Part shown: one piece after another, positions 7,323-16,753 of the stretch
How the letters are laid out: every line of letters starts with the position of its first letter
Numbering within the stretch: the first letter of the stretch is position 1
Assembly: GCA_017557535.1 (NCBI GenBank)
Contig: JAFYYM010000070.1
Coordinates: 62,001 to 126,000 of the forward strand
Source of the DNA: Bacteroidales bacterium
GTDB taxonomy: Bacteria; Bacteroidota; Bacteroidia; Bacteroidales; UBA932
Direction of reading: 5' to 3'
Length of the DNA: 64,000 bases
Program-made: the position numbers and the translations under genes
Notes under the pieces: generated by a model
The model's database searches: none
Seen by the model: only the letters and a program-made list of their open reading frames with translations
Told to the model about the DNA's origin: nothing

Positions 7323-10300
7323 GTGAGCAAACGCTGGTATCATCGCCTATTCAAGATACTCCTATGGTCTTTCGTCGGGCTATGGGTTCTTGCTTTGGTC
7401 GCTCTCCAGATTGCCCTCAGACCATCTATCCTCACAAAGACAGCGAACCGCCTCGCCGCCGGATATGTGGATGGGGAAGTGAAGTTCACGAATATCAAGG
7501 CTTCAGTATTGAAGAGTTTCCCGAACCTGAATCTTACAGTGGACGGCTTCTCAATAGTCGGGGAAAACCCTCCGGACACTCTCGTCAGCCTTGACCGCCT
7601 CAGCCTGTCAGTCAACTACATGGAAGCCCTGAAGGGAAAGCTGAGGGTTCGGCACGCAGTGCTCGAGCACCCCAGGATATTCCTTCGGCAATATGATTCA
7701 ACCAGAGCGAATTGGGACATAATCAAGATTCCTTCCGGTGACGAGAATGATACTACTTCTTTCAAGATGCCCCCACTCTCAATCGGGAAAGTAAGCCTTG
7801 AGAACTCCCCCTATATCGCATACACCAGCATCCCGGACAGTATCGATGTGGGCGTGTCTATGGACCACTTGACCATAAAGGGCCGGAAAGACCACTTCGG
7901 GGTTGAATTTGACTCAAGAATCCTTCTTGATACCAAGGGAACAGGCATAATGGATCTGCCAGTCAAAATCGACGCTGGACTTTACCCCGATTTTGAGCGG
8001 AAGGTCTTCTCAGTCAAGGACTTGACAGCGTCTGTGGCCATGATTGACTTTACTGGCAAGTGCATGGTGGACATGTCTTCTGACAGTCTTCTCATCCAAG
8101 CGGAAGCGGCTCTGGAGAATGAACCGGTCAGCGAGGTGACAGAGTATTTTGGGAACAACTTCCCTATTCTAAAGAAACTGGATACGGACGCCAAGGTTTC
8201 CCTCGAGGCCAAATGCGACGGTTATTACAATCCACAAGCAGGCAAGCTCCCGGACATCTCTGTCCACATGATTGTTCCTGATTCTAAGGTAGCGTGGGAA
8301 GGAATTGATGAGAAAGGCAGATTCGACCTCGAGGTGACAGCGGTTGTATCTGACGGAGTATTGTCGGCTCAAATCCCCGATCTCAAATTCAAGATCAAAG
8401 GAGCGGACATACATCTTAATGGTTCTTCGGATGATCTGCTCAGCGATGATCCCCTCTTCAAGATAGACAGTCGCCTACACCTTGTGCTGGACTCGCTGCA
8501 AAGATTTATCCCTGAAAATATCGATCTAAGCGCCAGGGGTAATCTGGACGGAAACCTGAAGGGAGGTTTCAGGCTGTCCCAGATGGACATATATAATTTT
8601 GACAAGATCGGTCTGCGCGGCGACCTGAAAAGCGATGGCATAAGGATCAGGGCCTTCGGAGACACATTAGCCGCTTACTTGGGCAGGACATCAATCTCCC
8701 TCGGCCGCACCGGATCGAAGAATGGGACCTCACAGGAAGAAGAAAGCGACTCAGAGAATGGGCATATGGTCCTGACCGCCTCAGTTGATAGTCTAACCGC
8801 GAATTACGGAGCGTCCACTTACTTCCGGGGCAGAGGTGTAAGGTTATCTGCCCACAACGCTGATGAGACTATCAAAGGGACCAAAGGGCGCCATCCATTA
8901 GTAGGACATTTGGATGTAACCTCAATCGGAATGATGGATCTCGACTCTTGTTTCGTGGGTGTCAGAGGATCCAGCAATACCTTCAAACTCACCCAGATTC
9001 CAAAGGAGAACGGGGCAATCCCGCACTTGAGCCTTAGCAGTTCCAACAAATCCATCAGGATAAGGGAAAACGTGAACCGCTATTCACTAGATGGCACTAC
9101 CTTGAATGTGTCTGCCCAGCCCGCCTCCACTGAGTCTCTCCAGAGGAAAAGGATTCCCAGAAGAGACTCCCTCAGAAGGGCAAGGCCGGACTTCCTCTCA
9201 GAAAAGGACTTTGAGAAGAAAGACATCCATATCAGCCTTGGTGAGACGGTTTCCAAGTATATCAGGGAATGGGACCTCTCCGGTACCCTGAAAGTCAAAG
9301 AAGGGAAGGTGATCACTCCTTATTTCCCTCTTGACAACAAGTTCTCGGAGCTTAGCGGAAAGTTCACAAATAACACGATAGACCTGTCTTCTCTCACTAT
9401 CAACTCCGGAGCCTCAGACGTTTCAGCTCATGGAAGCCTGTCCGGCCTTAGAAGGGCCCTGACTTCCGCGAGGGGACGCCTTACACTCGATCTCAACCTC
9501 AATTCGGAGGTGATTGACCTGAATGAGCTATTGCTCGCTGTCAATGCCGGTGGGCAATATGTCCCCCCTGCAGAGAAAACCGCCTTGTCTGAGATTGATG
9601 ACGCCTCCTACATGCGTTCAGTAAAGAATGAGGCAGTCCAGGACACCGTCATCACCAGCCCCTTGATAGTGATTCCGTCAAACCTAAACGCAAAGGTCAG
9701 CGTACAAGCCGGAACCATCAGATACTCAGACCTTGAGACATCGTTCGTTTCCACAGACCTCGAGATGAAAGAGAGATGCCTGCAGATGACGAACACCTTC
9801 GCGATGACAAATATGGGAGAGGTCTTCCTGGAAGGGTTTTATTCCACACGTACCAAGAAGGATCTCACCGCAGGGTTCGATCTGATGCTATCAAACATAA
9901 CAGCGGAGAAGGTCATACAACTCTTCCCCGCCGTGGACAGCATCATCCCGATGCTCAAGGCTTTCAAAGGTCTGTTGGATTGCGAAATCGCCGCCACATC
10001 CGCGATAGACACCTCCATGAACATAGTCTTGCCATCCCTAAGCGGCATGGTCAAGATCGACGGCAAGAACCTCTCACTCTCCGAGAGCGAGGATCTTGAC
10101 AAGCTCCGCAAGACTTTGAGATTCAAGGACAGGGATTCCAGCTACATTGACAGGATGTCAGTCAGAGGCATCGTCAAGGAGAATCAGTTGGAGGTGTTCC
10201 CCTTCATCCTGAATGTCGATCGTTACACCCTCGCACTCAACGGATTGCAGGGTTTCGACCAGAGATTCAAATACCATGTGGCCGCCATCAAGTCTCCAAT

Positions 10301-10628
10301 CCCCTTCCGGTTCGGAGTCAATCTTGGCGGCACATTCTCAGACTGGAGATGGAAGCTTGGCAAAGCCAAATACAAGAGTGTCAAGATTCCTCTTTTCGAC
10401 GATGAGATAGACGGTTTGAGAGTCAACCTAGTCAGCTCTATCCATAACATATTCGATCGCGGAATCGAGCAGGCTATCCGACGCAATGAGGAGTCTCAGC
10501 AAGCTATTGAGGAGAAGAAAGCGGAAATCGCCTATACAGGAGCGGAAGAGACAGAGGAGCTTTCCGAAAGTATGAAGAAGGAACTGGAGGCGATGGAAAC
10601 GGAAGTATCTCCTAAGAGCTTAGAATAA
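7323..10628 (+). CDS. AsmA-like envelope protein
   Basis: 1101 aa from the GTG at 7323; the frame is open further upstream, but that would place the start inside the rpsU terminator. A short basic N-terminus is followed by one membrane helix (about residues 9-31, ILLWSFVGLWVLALVALQIAL). The long beta-rich remainder is typical of AsmA/TamB-like proteins, and the last 250 residues match the AsmA C-terminal type (GMVKIDGKNLSLSESEDLDK, then FPFILNVDRYTLALNG). Such proteins are anchored in the inner membrane and are implicated in lipid transport to the outer membrane. The TATATTTG box at 7310-7317 lies only 5 bp before this start. The protein ends with an acidic, helical tail. Confidence 0.8.
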   Translation: MSKRWYHRLFKILLWSFVGLWVLALVALQIALRPSILTKTANRLAAGYVDGEVKFTNIKASVLKSFPNLNLTVDGFSIVGENPPDTLVSLDRLSLSVNYMEALKGKLRVRHAVLEHPRIFLRQYDSTRANWDIIKIPSGDENDTTSFKMPPLSIGKVSLENSPYIAYTSIPDSIDVGVSMDHLTIKGRKDHFGVEFDSRILLDTKGTGIMDLPVKIDAGLYPDFERKVFSVKDLTASVAMIDFTGKCMVDMSSDSLLIQAEAALENEPVSEVTEYFGNNFPILKKLDTDAKVSLEAKCDGYYNPQAGKLPDISVHMIVPDSKVAWEGIDEKGRFDLEVTAVVSDGVLSAQIPDLKFKIKGADIHLNGSSDDLLSDDPLFKIDSRLHLVLDSLQRFIPENIDLSARGNLDGNLKGGFRLSQMDIYNFDKIGLRGDLKSDGIRIRAFGDTLAAYLGRTSISLGRTGSKNGTSQEEESDSENGHMVLTASVDSLTANYGASTYFRGRGVRLSAHNADETIKGTKGRHPLVGHLDVTSIGMMDLDSCFVGVRGSSNTFKLTQIPKENGAIPHLSLSSSNKSIRIRENVNRYSLDGTTLNVSAQPASTESLQRKRIPRRDSLRRARPDFLSEKDFEKKDIHISLGETVSKYIREWDLSGTLKVKEGKVITPYFPLDNKFSELSGKFTNNTIDLSSLTINSGASDVSAHGSLSGLRRALTSARGRLTLDLNLNSEVIDLNELLLAVNAGGQYVPPAEKTALSEIDDASYMRSVKNEAVQDTVITSPLIVIPSNLNAKVSVQAGTIRYSDLETSFVSTDLEMKERCLQMTNTFAMTNMGEVFLEGFYSTRTKKDLTAGFDLMLSNITAEKVIQLFPAVDSIIPMLKAFKGLLDCEIAATSAIDTSMNIVLPSLSGMVKIDGKNLSLSESEDLDKLRKTLRFKDRDSSYIDRMSVRGIVKENQLEVFPFILNVDRYTLALNGLQGFDQRFKYHVAAIKSPIPFRFGVNLGGTFSDWRWKLGKAKYKSVKIPLFDDEIDGLRVNLVSSIHNIFDRGIEQAIRRNEESQQAIEEKKAEIAYTGAEETEELSESMKKELEAMETEVSPKSLE

Positions 10629-10638
10629 AAAAAATCAT

Positions 10639-10646
10639 TATATTTG
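10639..10646 (+). promoter_or_regulatory. -7 box of tRNA-Leu
   Basis: TATATTTG, 12 bp before the first tRNA base and 10 bp after the AsmA stop codon. Confidence 0.6.
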
Positions 10647-10658
10647 CAGCCGCTACCT

Positions 10659-10738
10659 GCGGGTGTGTTGGAACTGGTAGACAAGCCAGACTTAGGATCT
10701 GGTGCTTCGGCGTATGGGTTCGAGTCCCTTCACCCGCA
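10659..10738 (+). tRNA. tRNA-Leu (anticodon UAG)
   Basis: Acceptor arms GCGGGTG (10659-10665) and CACCCGC (10731-10737) pair perfectly, with discriminator A at 10738. The anticodon stem CCAGA/TCTGG encloses CTTAGGA, anticodon TAG (UAG in RNA), which reads CUN codons. The short variable arm contains TTCGG, and the T loop is TTCGAGT with one stem mismatch. CCA is not encoded. The 3' 47 nt are also covered, on the other strand, by the end of the neighbouring GT2 coding frame. Confidence 0.93.
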
Positions 10739-11759
10739 CAATAACATGCTTTTTGAATATCTTGACAGCACGCCGTATCAGCGTCTTGTAACGGCTGCGC
10801 AGATCAACACATAAAAAGTATCTTTTTTGGAAAGTCTTGAGATCAGGACATTTGAGCACCGTCTCAATCATGGCTCGCTCATAGTAAGTATAAATCCTCG
10901 GAGCCGCCCTGTAATCATCCTCCACATCCTCGAAGAATGCCTTCATGGCGGCATACTTTTCTTCGTTGAGCCGCAAATCCATCTCCTTCCACATTCTGAA
11001 ACGCTTGATTTCATCAGGAGGGATACCTCTCTCGCGAAGAGCGACAGAAAGTGCTTTGAAGGCATCTATGTGATACCACTCATAGCCCTTTGAGGCGGAA
11101 ATGGAATTCTTATGCTTGAAATAATGGTAAAAAGATCCGAAGAAAACATAGCACTTTCCTTGAATGGCCTCCGAGAGATATACGAAATAGTTATCTTCCA
11201 CACCCTTGATCAAGGGGAATCTAATGTCATTGTCTCTCAAGAAATCCGCCTTGTAAAGCCGACACCATACGACCGGGAAGAAGCCGCCCTGCAAAAGTAA
11301 TGGGGAATAATAAGCAGGTTCTCCCTCAACAAAAGACTTTTGAGACGCTTTCTTTGGAGGTCTCCCGTCATCATGCTCTATATACCAATGACCATTAATC
11401 ACCACACCCAGTCCCGTGGAGACAGCATGGGAGTGCATATCCTCCAAATAATCCGGGTCTATCCAATCATCGGAATCCATGAAATAGATGTAATCTCCCT
11501 TCGCTTCATCCATCGCCGCGTTACGGGCATATGCGGGGCCATGGTTCCCCTTAAGGGTAATAACCCTAACTCGTGAATCCATGCCGGAATATTCCTTTAG
11601 AATATCGACGGAGTCGTCTGTGCTTCCATCGTCAGCGCAAATCACCTCGAAGCTTTGCAACGTCTGCGCTAAAACCGAGTCCAAACACCGGCGCAAATAC
11701 TTCCCTGTGTTGTGGACGGGAATTAAAACAGATACATCAATATGCTCATTCATGGTCAC
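10692..11759 (-). CDS. Family 2 glycosyltransferase, 3' end running into tRNA-Leu
   Basis: 355 aa, GT-A fold. The N-terminal strand VSVLIPVHNTGKYLRRCLDS, the nucleotide site ADDGSTDD and the metal motif FMDSDDW are intact. It is clearly paralogous to the two GT2 proteins at 24363-25337 and 26243-27277. The last 15 residues (RVKGLEPIRRSTRS and the one before) are the antisense reading of the tRNA-Leu gene, so the native C-terminus has probably been replaced. Its start overlaps the stop of the previous gene (ATGA). Acceptor and donor unknown. Last gene of the glycan operon. Confidence 0.85.
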   Translation of the reverse strand: MTMNEHIDVSVLIPVHNTGKYLRRCLDSVLAQTLQSFEVICADDGSTDDSVDILKEYSGMDSRVRVITLKGNHGPAYARNAAMDEAKGDYIYFMDSDDWIDPDYLEDMHSHAVSTGLGVVINGHWYIEHDDGRPPKKASQKSFVEGEPAYYSPLLLQGGFFPVVWCRLYKADFLRDNDIRFPLIKGVEDNYFVYLSEAIQGKCYVFFGSFYHYFKHKNSISASKGYEWYHIDAFKALSVALRERGIPPDEIKRFRMWKEMDLRLNEEKYAAMKAFFEDVEDDYRAAPRIYTYYERAMIETVLKCPDLKTFQKRYFLCVDLRSRYKTLIRRAVKIFKKHVIVRVKGLEPIRRSTRS

Positions 11760-12694
11760 TTCTTCTTCAATCGTCGAATCATCTTAATACTATTCCTCGT
11801 TATCCTCCTGAACAGCGTTTCCTTCTCAAAATAGCTCCTGAGCTCAAGATAGTTCCCTTCCGCCTTAAGCCGGCCATCAAGGCTTTCAAGGATACGACTT
11901 ACAAAAAAAGACAAGGAACCTCCTTTGTAGCATCTCCGTCGACCTTTCCATGTCAAGACAAGCTCTGATACACGTTTGACAGATTCTTTATCCGTGAAGA
12001 ACGTGACGTAGGCATCTTTTGGTGGCTGCCACCCTGCCTCCGGGACAAAGAACACGTACTTGTAATAACAATTCCAGGCAAGTTTTATTATCCGATGGTA
12101 AAAAACCTTGGCGCCGCCCAGATCCGGTTCATCTTCTCCTGGCCGCAGTAATAAAGCATTCATTCCCTCAATGTATCTGATCCCCTCAAGTGCCACTAAA
12201 TCCGCCGCGCGGCGTGACATCCCATGTCCCAAGAAAAATGTATATGGATAGCATTCCCCTTCCACGCCCGGGAAGTAACTGACCGTCACGCTCTTACCAT
12301 AATATGCAAGGGTAGATACGCGATGGGCACCATCCAGCAGGACATGGTCCTTACCGATAGGAACAATGGACACATCCGGTTTGAAATCACTAGTCTCAAA
12401 GCTATCAATCAGGGCGTCAAAGGCCTTGAAATGGGCAGCGAAACTGCTTTTCACCTGCTCCTGGCCCCACTCCTTACCAAGAGGGACCAACGCTCGGATG
12501 TTCTCATAATACACCTTTCTAGCCAACCGTGGCCTGACCTTCCTGTTTCTTATATAATACAGTTTGGCAAACAGGTCAAAACGGAGAGGAGTCAACAACT
12601 CCGCGGCTGGCAGAGAAAGAACCTCATACTCGTAATCCCGGAGATGATACTCCTCCACCCAATGTGGCTGAATCAGATCAAGAGCATCGCTCAT
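11756..12694 (-). CDS. ParB/sulfiredoxin-fold-like protein of the glycan locus
   Basis: 312 aa, no signal peptide or membrane helix. The central VPIGKDHVLLDGAHRVSTLA (residues 112-130) with Asp121-Gly-Ala-His124-Arg125 resembles the phosphate-binding DGxHR motif of the ParB/Srx fold, which is found in partition proteins, sulfiredoxin and some small-molecule kinases. The rest I do not recognise; the C-terminal third is basic. It lies between the UDP-xylose synthase (4 bp) and the terminal GT2 (ATGA overlap), so a role in precursor or glycan modification, perhaps phosphorylation, is possible but inferred from context only. Confidence 0.5.
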   Translation of the reverse strand: MSDALDLIQPHWVEEYHLRDYEYEVLSLPAAELLTPLRFDLFAKLYYIRNRKVRPRLARKVYYENIRALVPLGKEWGQEQVKSSFAAHFKAFDALIDSFETSDFKPDVSIVPIGKDHVLLDGAHRVSTLAYYGKSVTVSYFPGVEGECYPYTFFLGHGMSRRAADLVALEGIRYIEGMNALLLRPGEDEPDLGGAKVFYHRIIKLAWNCYYKYVFFVPEAGWQPPKDAYVTFFTDKESVKRVSELVLTWKGRRRCYKGGSLSFFVSRILESLDGRLKAEGNYLELRSYFEKETLFRRITRNSIKMIRRLKKK

Positions 12695-12698
12695 AAGG

Positions 12699-13637
12699 TC
12701 ATTGAAAAAGAACCTGGCGGAAATACGTTATAACCTCGTCAAGGCCCTCATCCAATGAGACTTTAGGCTCCCATCCGAGCTCTTTCTTGGCGAGTGTGAT
12801 GTCCGGCCTACGCATTTTGGGATCATCAGCGGGGAGAGGTCTGAACACTATCTTGCTCTTGCCACCCACTTTCGAAAGGACTTTCTCCGCCAGCTCGAGC
12901 ATTGTGAACTCACCGGGGTTTCCAAGGTTCACTGGACCAGTGAATCCGGCGGGAGTCGCCATCATCTTGATCATACCCTCGACAAGATCCGACACGTACT
13001 GGAATGACCGTGTCTGGCTTCCATCCCCATAAATCGTGATGTCCTCACCCTTTAAAGCCTGAACCACGAAATTTGATACGACTCGGCCATCATTAACAGC
13101 CATTCTTGGACCATAGGTGTTGAATATCCTTATCACCTTGACATCAACCCCATGAATTCTGTGATAATCAAAACAAAGGGACTCCGCGCAACGCTTACCC
13201 TCATCATAGCAAGACCTTATGCCGATAGGATTGACATTACCCCAATAGCCTTCCTGCTGAGGATGTTCAACCGGATCCCCGTAAACCTCTGAAGTGGAAG
13301 CCTGAAGGATCTTGGCTTTTGTCCTTTTCGCCAAGCCAAGCATATTAAAAGTCCCGAAAACCGAGGTCTTAGTTGTCTGAATCGGGTCATATTGATAGAA
13401 AACGGGAGAAGCAGGGCAGGCCAGGTTGTATATCTCATCAATCTCGGCACGGTACGGCTCAGTGACATCATGACGGACAAGCTCAAAACCAGGATGGCCG
13501 ATAAGGTGCCAGACATTCTTCTTGGAACCGCTATAGTAATTGTCAAGGCAGATAACGGCGTTACCTTCATTGACAAGACGCTCGCAAAGGTGCGAACCTA
13601 TAAAACCGGCACCGCCGGTAACCAGAATCTGTTTCAT
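12699..13637 (-). CDS. UDP-glucuronate decarboxylase (UDP-xylose synthase)
   Basis: 312-aa extended SDR enzyme converting UDP-glucuronate to UDP-xylose. It shows the NAD-binding [18 protein letters not shown] at 4-21, the UXS-type [12 protein letters not shown] segment, the catalytic [10 protein letters not shown] and YDEGKR (YxxxK), and [10 protein letters not shown]. These distinguish it from dTDP-glucose dehydratases and UDP-Glc 4-epimerases. No UDP-glucose dehydrogenase is in the window, so UDP-GlcA must be made elsewhere. It overlaps the preceding GT2 by 4 bp (ATGA). It implies a xylose residue in the glycan. Confidence 0.9.
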   Translation of the reverse strand: MKQILVTGGAGFIGSHLCERLVNEGNAVICLDNYYSGSKKNVWHLIGHPGFELVRHDVTEPYRAEIDEIYNLACPASPVFYQYDPIQTTKTSVFGTFNMLGLAKRTKAKILQASTSEVYGDPVEHPQQEGYWGNVNPIGIRSCYDEGKRCAESLCFDYHRIHGVDVKVIRIFNTYGPRMAVNDGRVVSNFVVQALKGEDITIYGDGSQTRSFQYVSDLVEGMIKMMATPAGFTGPVNLGNPGEFTMLELAEKVLSKVGGKSKIVFRPLPADDPKMRRPDITLAKKELGWEPKVSLDEGLDEVITYFRQVLFQ

Positions 13638-14350
13638 TTCCTAATCATTTTTAGCCGTTCCCGAAGAATGGAGGCGTAGTCTTTGAACTCGGTCTCCCGG
13701 TTCGTCTTCCCGAAGTTTGAGTTATGAATGCGCCTGTCAGTGGAGACCATATCCAGCTTCTTTATAATAAAGCCATTGGCGTCCATCTTCGTCGACCATT
13801 CTATTATTTCCCCTGTCTTCCTGGACTCAGAGAAAGGCCCGATAACATCGAAAACCGACCTCCGGATCAGGATCGCACCCGTAAACAATCCGTAATATGG
13901 CTCCGGACGAACAAATGTTCCAGGCATCTGACCGATCTCGGGTGATATGAAATCCTTCACCATTGCCTGCACAGCCGACACTTCAGGATCCGCCTCAATC
14001 ACAGAGAACAGGGCTCTCAACGCTCCCTCACGCATGACATCGTCATGATCCATGAAAAGGATATAATCACCTTTAGCGGTGGCCAAACCGGTGTTCTTCG
14101 CCGCCACCTGACCCTTGCATACGGGATGGGATATGACCGTGCAACCGTGGCTGGACGCTAAAGCGACGGTATCATCGGTCGATCCGTCATCGACAACGAT
14201 GATCTCCTTCGGAACATCCTGGCGGTTAAGACTATCTATAGCCTCACGGAGATAATTGACCCCGTTTTTGACCGGGATTATGATTGAGACAAGCTTTGAC
14301 AAGGGTGATGTGGTATTTAAACGACCGCTAAAATAGTGAAAAAAAGACAA
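13634..14350 (-). CDS. Family 2 glycosyltransferase
   Basis: 238 aa. The GT-A core includes [33 protein letters not shown] and the DxD-like LFMDHDDVM. It is shorter than the other GT2 proteins of the locus and stops soon after the acceptor-side helix. The first 19 residues precede the conserved strand and may be partly untranslated; the ATG at 14348-14350 is the only ATG before it. Substrates unknown. Translationally coupled to the UDP-xylose synthase, which makes a xylosyl donor a reasonable guess. Confidence 0.82.
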   Translation of the reverse strand: MSFFHYFSGRLNTTSPLSKLVSIIIPVKNGVNYLREAIDSLNRQDVPKEIIVVDDGSTDDTVALASSHGCTVISHPVCKGQVAAKNTGLATAKGDYILFMDHDDVMREGALRALFSVIEADPEVSAVQAMVKDFISPEIGQMPGTFVRPEPYYGLFTGAILIRRSVFDVIGPFSESRKTGEIIEWSTKMDANGFIIKKLDMVSTDRRIHNSNFGKTNRETEFKDYASILRERLKMIRK

Positions 14351-14359
14351 TCATTAGCC

Positions 14360-16753
14360 CTAAAGCTTGCGATAAATGCAAGTATTATCGATTTGAGCCA
14401 ATCCCAAAGAATCAGGCTCCGGAATGCTTTCCCTCTTCAAATCATCAGAGACAACAAGGAAGCCTCCTTTTTCAAGGGAAGCCGAAAGCTTGGTCTGGAC
14501 CTCGCGCATGGCATCCTCTTCAAAGAACTTGATGACATTGCGGCACAAGATCAGATCGAAACCACCCGGATAATCATCAGACAGGAGATTCTGGTGCCGG
14601 AAGCGAGGAATCTCACGCAGACGGGAGGATATAAGCAACTTGAGCCTGCCGATTCTCTCATTTTCTTCAGGGAGATATGTCTCCACATCATGACGGTATT
14701 CCGATGGAATCTCTTTGATGATTTCCAACGGATAGATTCCTTTGCTGGCTTTGTCAATCAGCTGGAGATTATAGTCCGTAGCCAGCAGATCTATCTTCCC
14801 GGCCGGAAGGAAATCAAGCAATACCATGAGTAAGCTGTAAACTTCCTTTCCGTCGGAGCATCCGGCACACCAGATTCGAACCTTATCCTTTGAGGTGTCT
14901 TGGAAAGCCTCCCGGCAGACCTCTCTCAACCGTAGCCATATACCTCCCCGGAAGAATTTGGAACCCAGGAAAGTAAGGCTTCTCCTCAACTTCGACATGC
15001 GCTCCTCATCTGAAGCCACAAATGCATAATAGCTGTCAAGTGAAAAGTATCCGCTATCTAGCGCATGTCTGCAGAGTCGCGTGGATACCTGACCAGGTTC
15101 GTAAAACTTTAACTCAGGAATTATTGCCTCGAACCTTCTGGCGGCATGCCTGTTCCGGAGAAAGGGATTATTGAGCATTAACCATGGCAATACCTTCGCC
15201 TTCCAAAGTTCTTTGCAACTATCCTTGGAGGTGTCGTGTTTCTTCTGGGATTTGAAATCCATCGGATTGTCCCATGCATCGCAATTACTGAGCGACACGG
15301 CATGGTTGCTATTGGCGTCAAATCCCGCCCGGGCATTATGATGAGCGGCGCATCCTAGAATCAGGTGCTGGACTCTCTGGTATTCTCCTCCAAGCTTGAA
15401 CCCGATTCCTGTTCTCACCTCCCCCGAGGGACGCTCCTCACCGGATAGCCATCCATTATAAGAAGCCTCGCAATTGTCTATTGTAACGGGGGCGATAGGA
15501 CCGAGAGTGCTTTTCGTGTACAAGTCGAAACCGTCATCAATATTATGGGAAGCTTTGCATGAATAGAAACCATTCCCTTCCCCTACAGAAAGTTTAGCCC
15601 CAAAACCGTCGGCGTTTCGGCGCACACTGTCACAATTGTCATGCGAAAAACACCCCTCAATTCTGTTACGGGAAGGCCACTCATTCTTGGAAACTCCTGG
15701 GTATGAGCATATTAAAATACCCGTATCGCCATTATGGGAGGCTTCGCACGCCTTTATCAGATTATCCGAGCCGCAGACAAACAACCCGCAAGAAGGGGCA
15801 TTCCGGAAAACTATTCCTTCAACAATCCAATGATGCCCCCTCAACACCATAGCAGGGAGTTTGATGCCAAAGCCTGACCCATCGATCACAGCCTTCCCAG
15901 AATGCTCAGCCCGCAGGATTATCGGCCTTGAAGGCTCTCCGCAAGATGATTCAGGAATATAATAGGGACCTCCTTTGTAAACTCCGTCAGGAAGAACGAT
16001 CTCATTCCCTGGAGCCGCATGGAGTATGGCGGACGCCAGGTCCGCTGGATCGCTATCGGCATAGGACACAGCCGAAGCCAAAAGAGAGCGTCCGAACGGA
16101 TAGTCCGGGATATGGTTCCGGATGGTTCCTTCAGGGGTCCGACTAAGTTTTCCCGGGCCTGTCTCGAATTGGATATCAGAGACCCTGACCTTTATATCCC
16201 CGGCAATTGCGAATCCCACATAAAACCGTTTCCTGTCCTGTTTCAACAAGAAATCATGCCCAGGGAAGATGATAGTCTCAATTTGGTCTCCGAAAGCCAT
16301 GGATGCCTTGAACCCTTCGTCTGTCTTTTCCAATTGGAAGCGCCTTTTGTCCCCACTCTTCAGGGCATCCTCGTGATACTGTGTGGGGAAAAGCCTGGAT
16401 GGATCCAATATCCTATGTCCGCCTCGGCGCAGGGCTTTATGATTGGTATACCCTCCGACCACACGGACCCCACAGGAATAGTTCCTACCATCCACTGAAC
16501 GGAAACGCCCGACCAACAGGTGGTTGCGATAGCAGGATTTATTAGAAGGATTCTCCACGGTGTCCACAACCATGATGCCATATCCAGACTGGAAATCACC
16601 CTCAGACGCATCCTCTATCTCAAAAGTGGCAGAGATTGAGAAATTCTCCTTCCGAGGGTCAATTTCAGCATATGAGAACTTGAAGCTGTCCTGCGAGTCC
16701 GCAAGTTTACTCCTGTCCCCATCCCCCAAAACTATCTTATTCCATGTTATCAT
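14360..16753 (-). CDS. PL9-like beta-helix fused to a CheR-type methyltransferase
   Basis: 797 aa from the ATG at 16751-16753, which overlaps the previous stop by 17 bp; an in-frame ATG 39 bp earlier is less likely. Three parts are visible: (1) residues 1-205, a beta-sandwich-like region; (2) about 215-510, a right-handed beta-helix in which NADGFGAKLS and NIDDGFDLYTKS (near 385-415) match the PL9 pectate-lyase signature; (3) about 545-797, a complete CheR: a helical domain with LTFLGSKFFRGG, then the SAM site IWCAGCSDGKEVYSL from 627, LLATDYN, and FDLILCRNVIKFF. The Glu-Glu usual in CheR's CSxGEE is Lys-Glu here. There is no signal peptide, although PL9 enzymes are normally secreted. Function unknown; uronate cleavage or binding coupled to carboxyl methylation is one possibility. 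Confidence 0.75.
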   Translation of the reverse strand: MITWNKIVLGDGDRSKLADSQDSFKFSYAEIDPRKENFSISATFEIEDASEGDFQSGYGIMVVDTVENPSNKSCYRNHLLVGRFRSVDGRNYSCGVRVVGGYTNHKALRRGGHRILDPSRLFPTQYHEDALKSGDKRRFQLEKTDEGFKASMAFGDQIETIIFPGHDFLLKQDRKRFYVGFAIAGDIKVRVSDIQFETGPGKLSRTPEGTIRNHIPDYPFGRSLLASAVSYADSDPADLASAILHAAPGNEIVLPDGVYKGGPYYIPESSCGEPSRPIILRAEHSGKAVIDGSGFGIKLPAMVLRGHHWIVEGIVFRNAPSCGLFVCGSDNLIKACEASHNGDTGILICSYPGVSKNEWPSRNRIEGCFSHDNCDSVRRNADGFGAKLSVGEGNGFYSCKASHNIDDGFDLYTKSTLGPIAPVTIDNCEASYNGWLSGEERPSGEVRTGIGFKLGGEYQRVQHLILGCAAHHNARAGFDANSNHAVSLSNCDAWDNPMDFKSQKKHDTSKDSCKELWKAKVLPWLMLNNPFLRNRHAARRFEAIIPELKFYEPGQVSTRLCRHALDSGYFSLDSYYAFVASDEERMSKLRRSLTFLGSKFFRGGIWLRLREVCREAFQDTSKDKVRIWCAGCSDGKEVYSLLMVLLDFLPAGKIDLLATDYNLQLIDKASKGIYPLEIIKEIPSEYRHDVETYLPEENERIGRLKLLISSRLREIPRFRHQNLLSDDYPGGFDLILCRNVIKFFEEDAMREVQTKLSASLEKGGFLVVSDDLKRESIPEPDSLGLAQIDNTCIYRKL

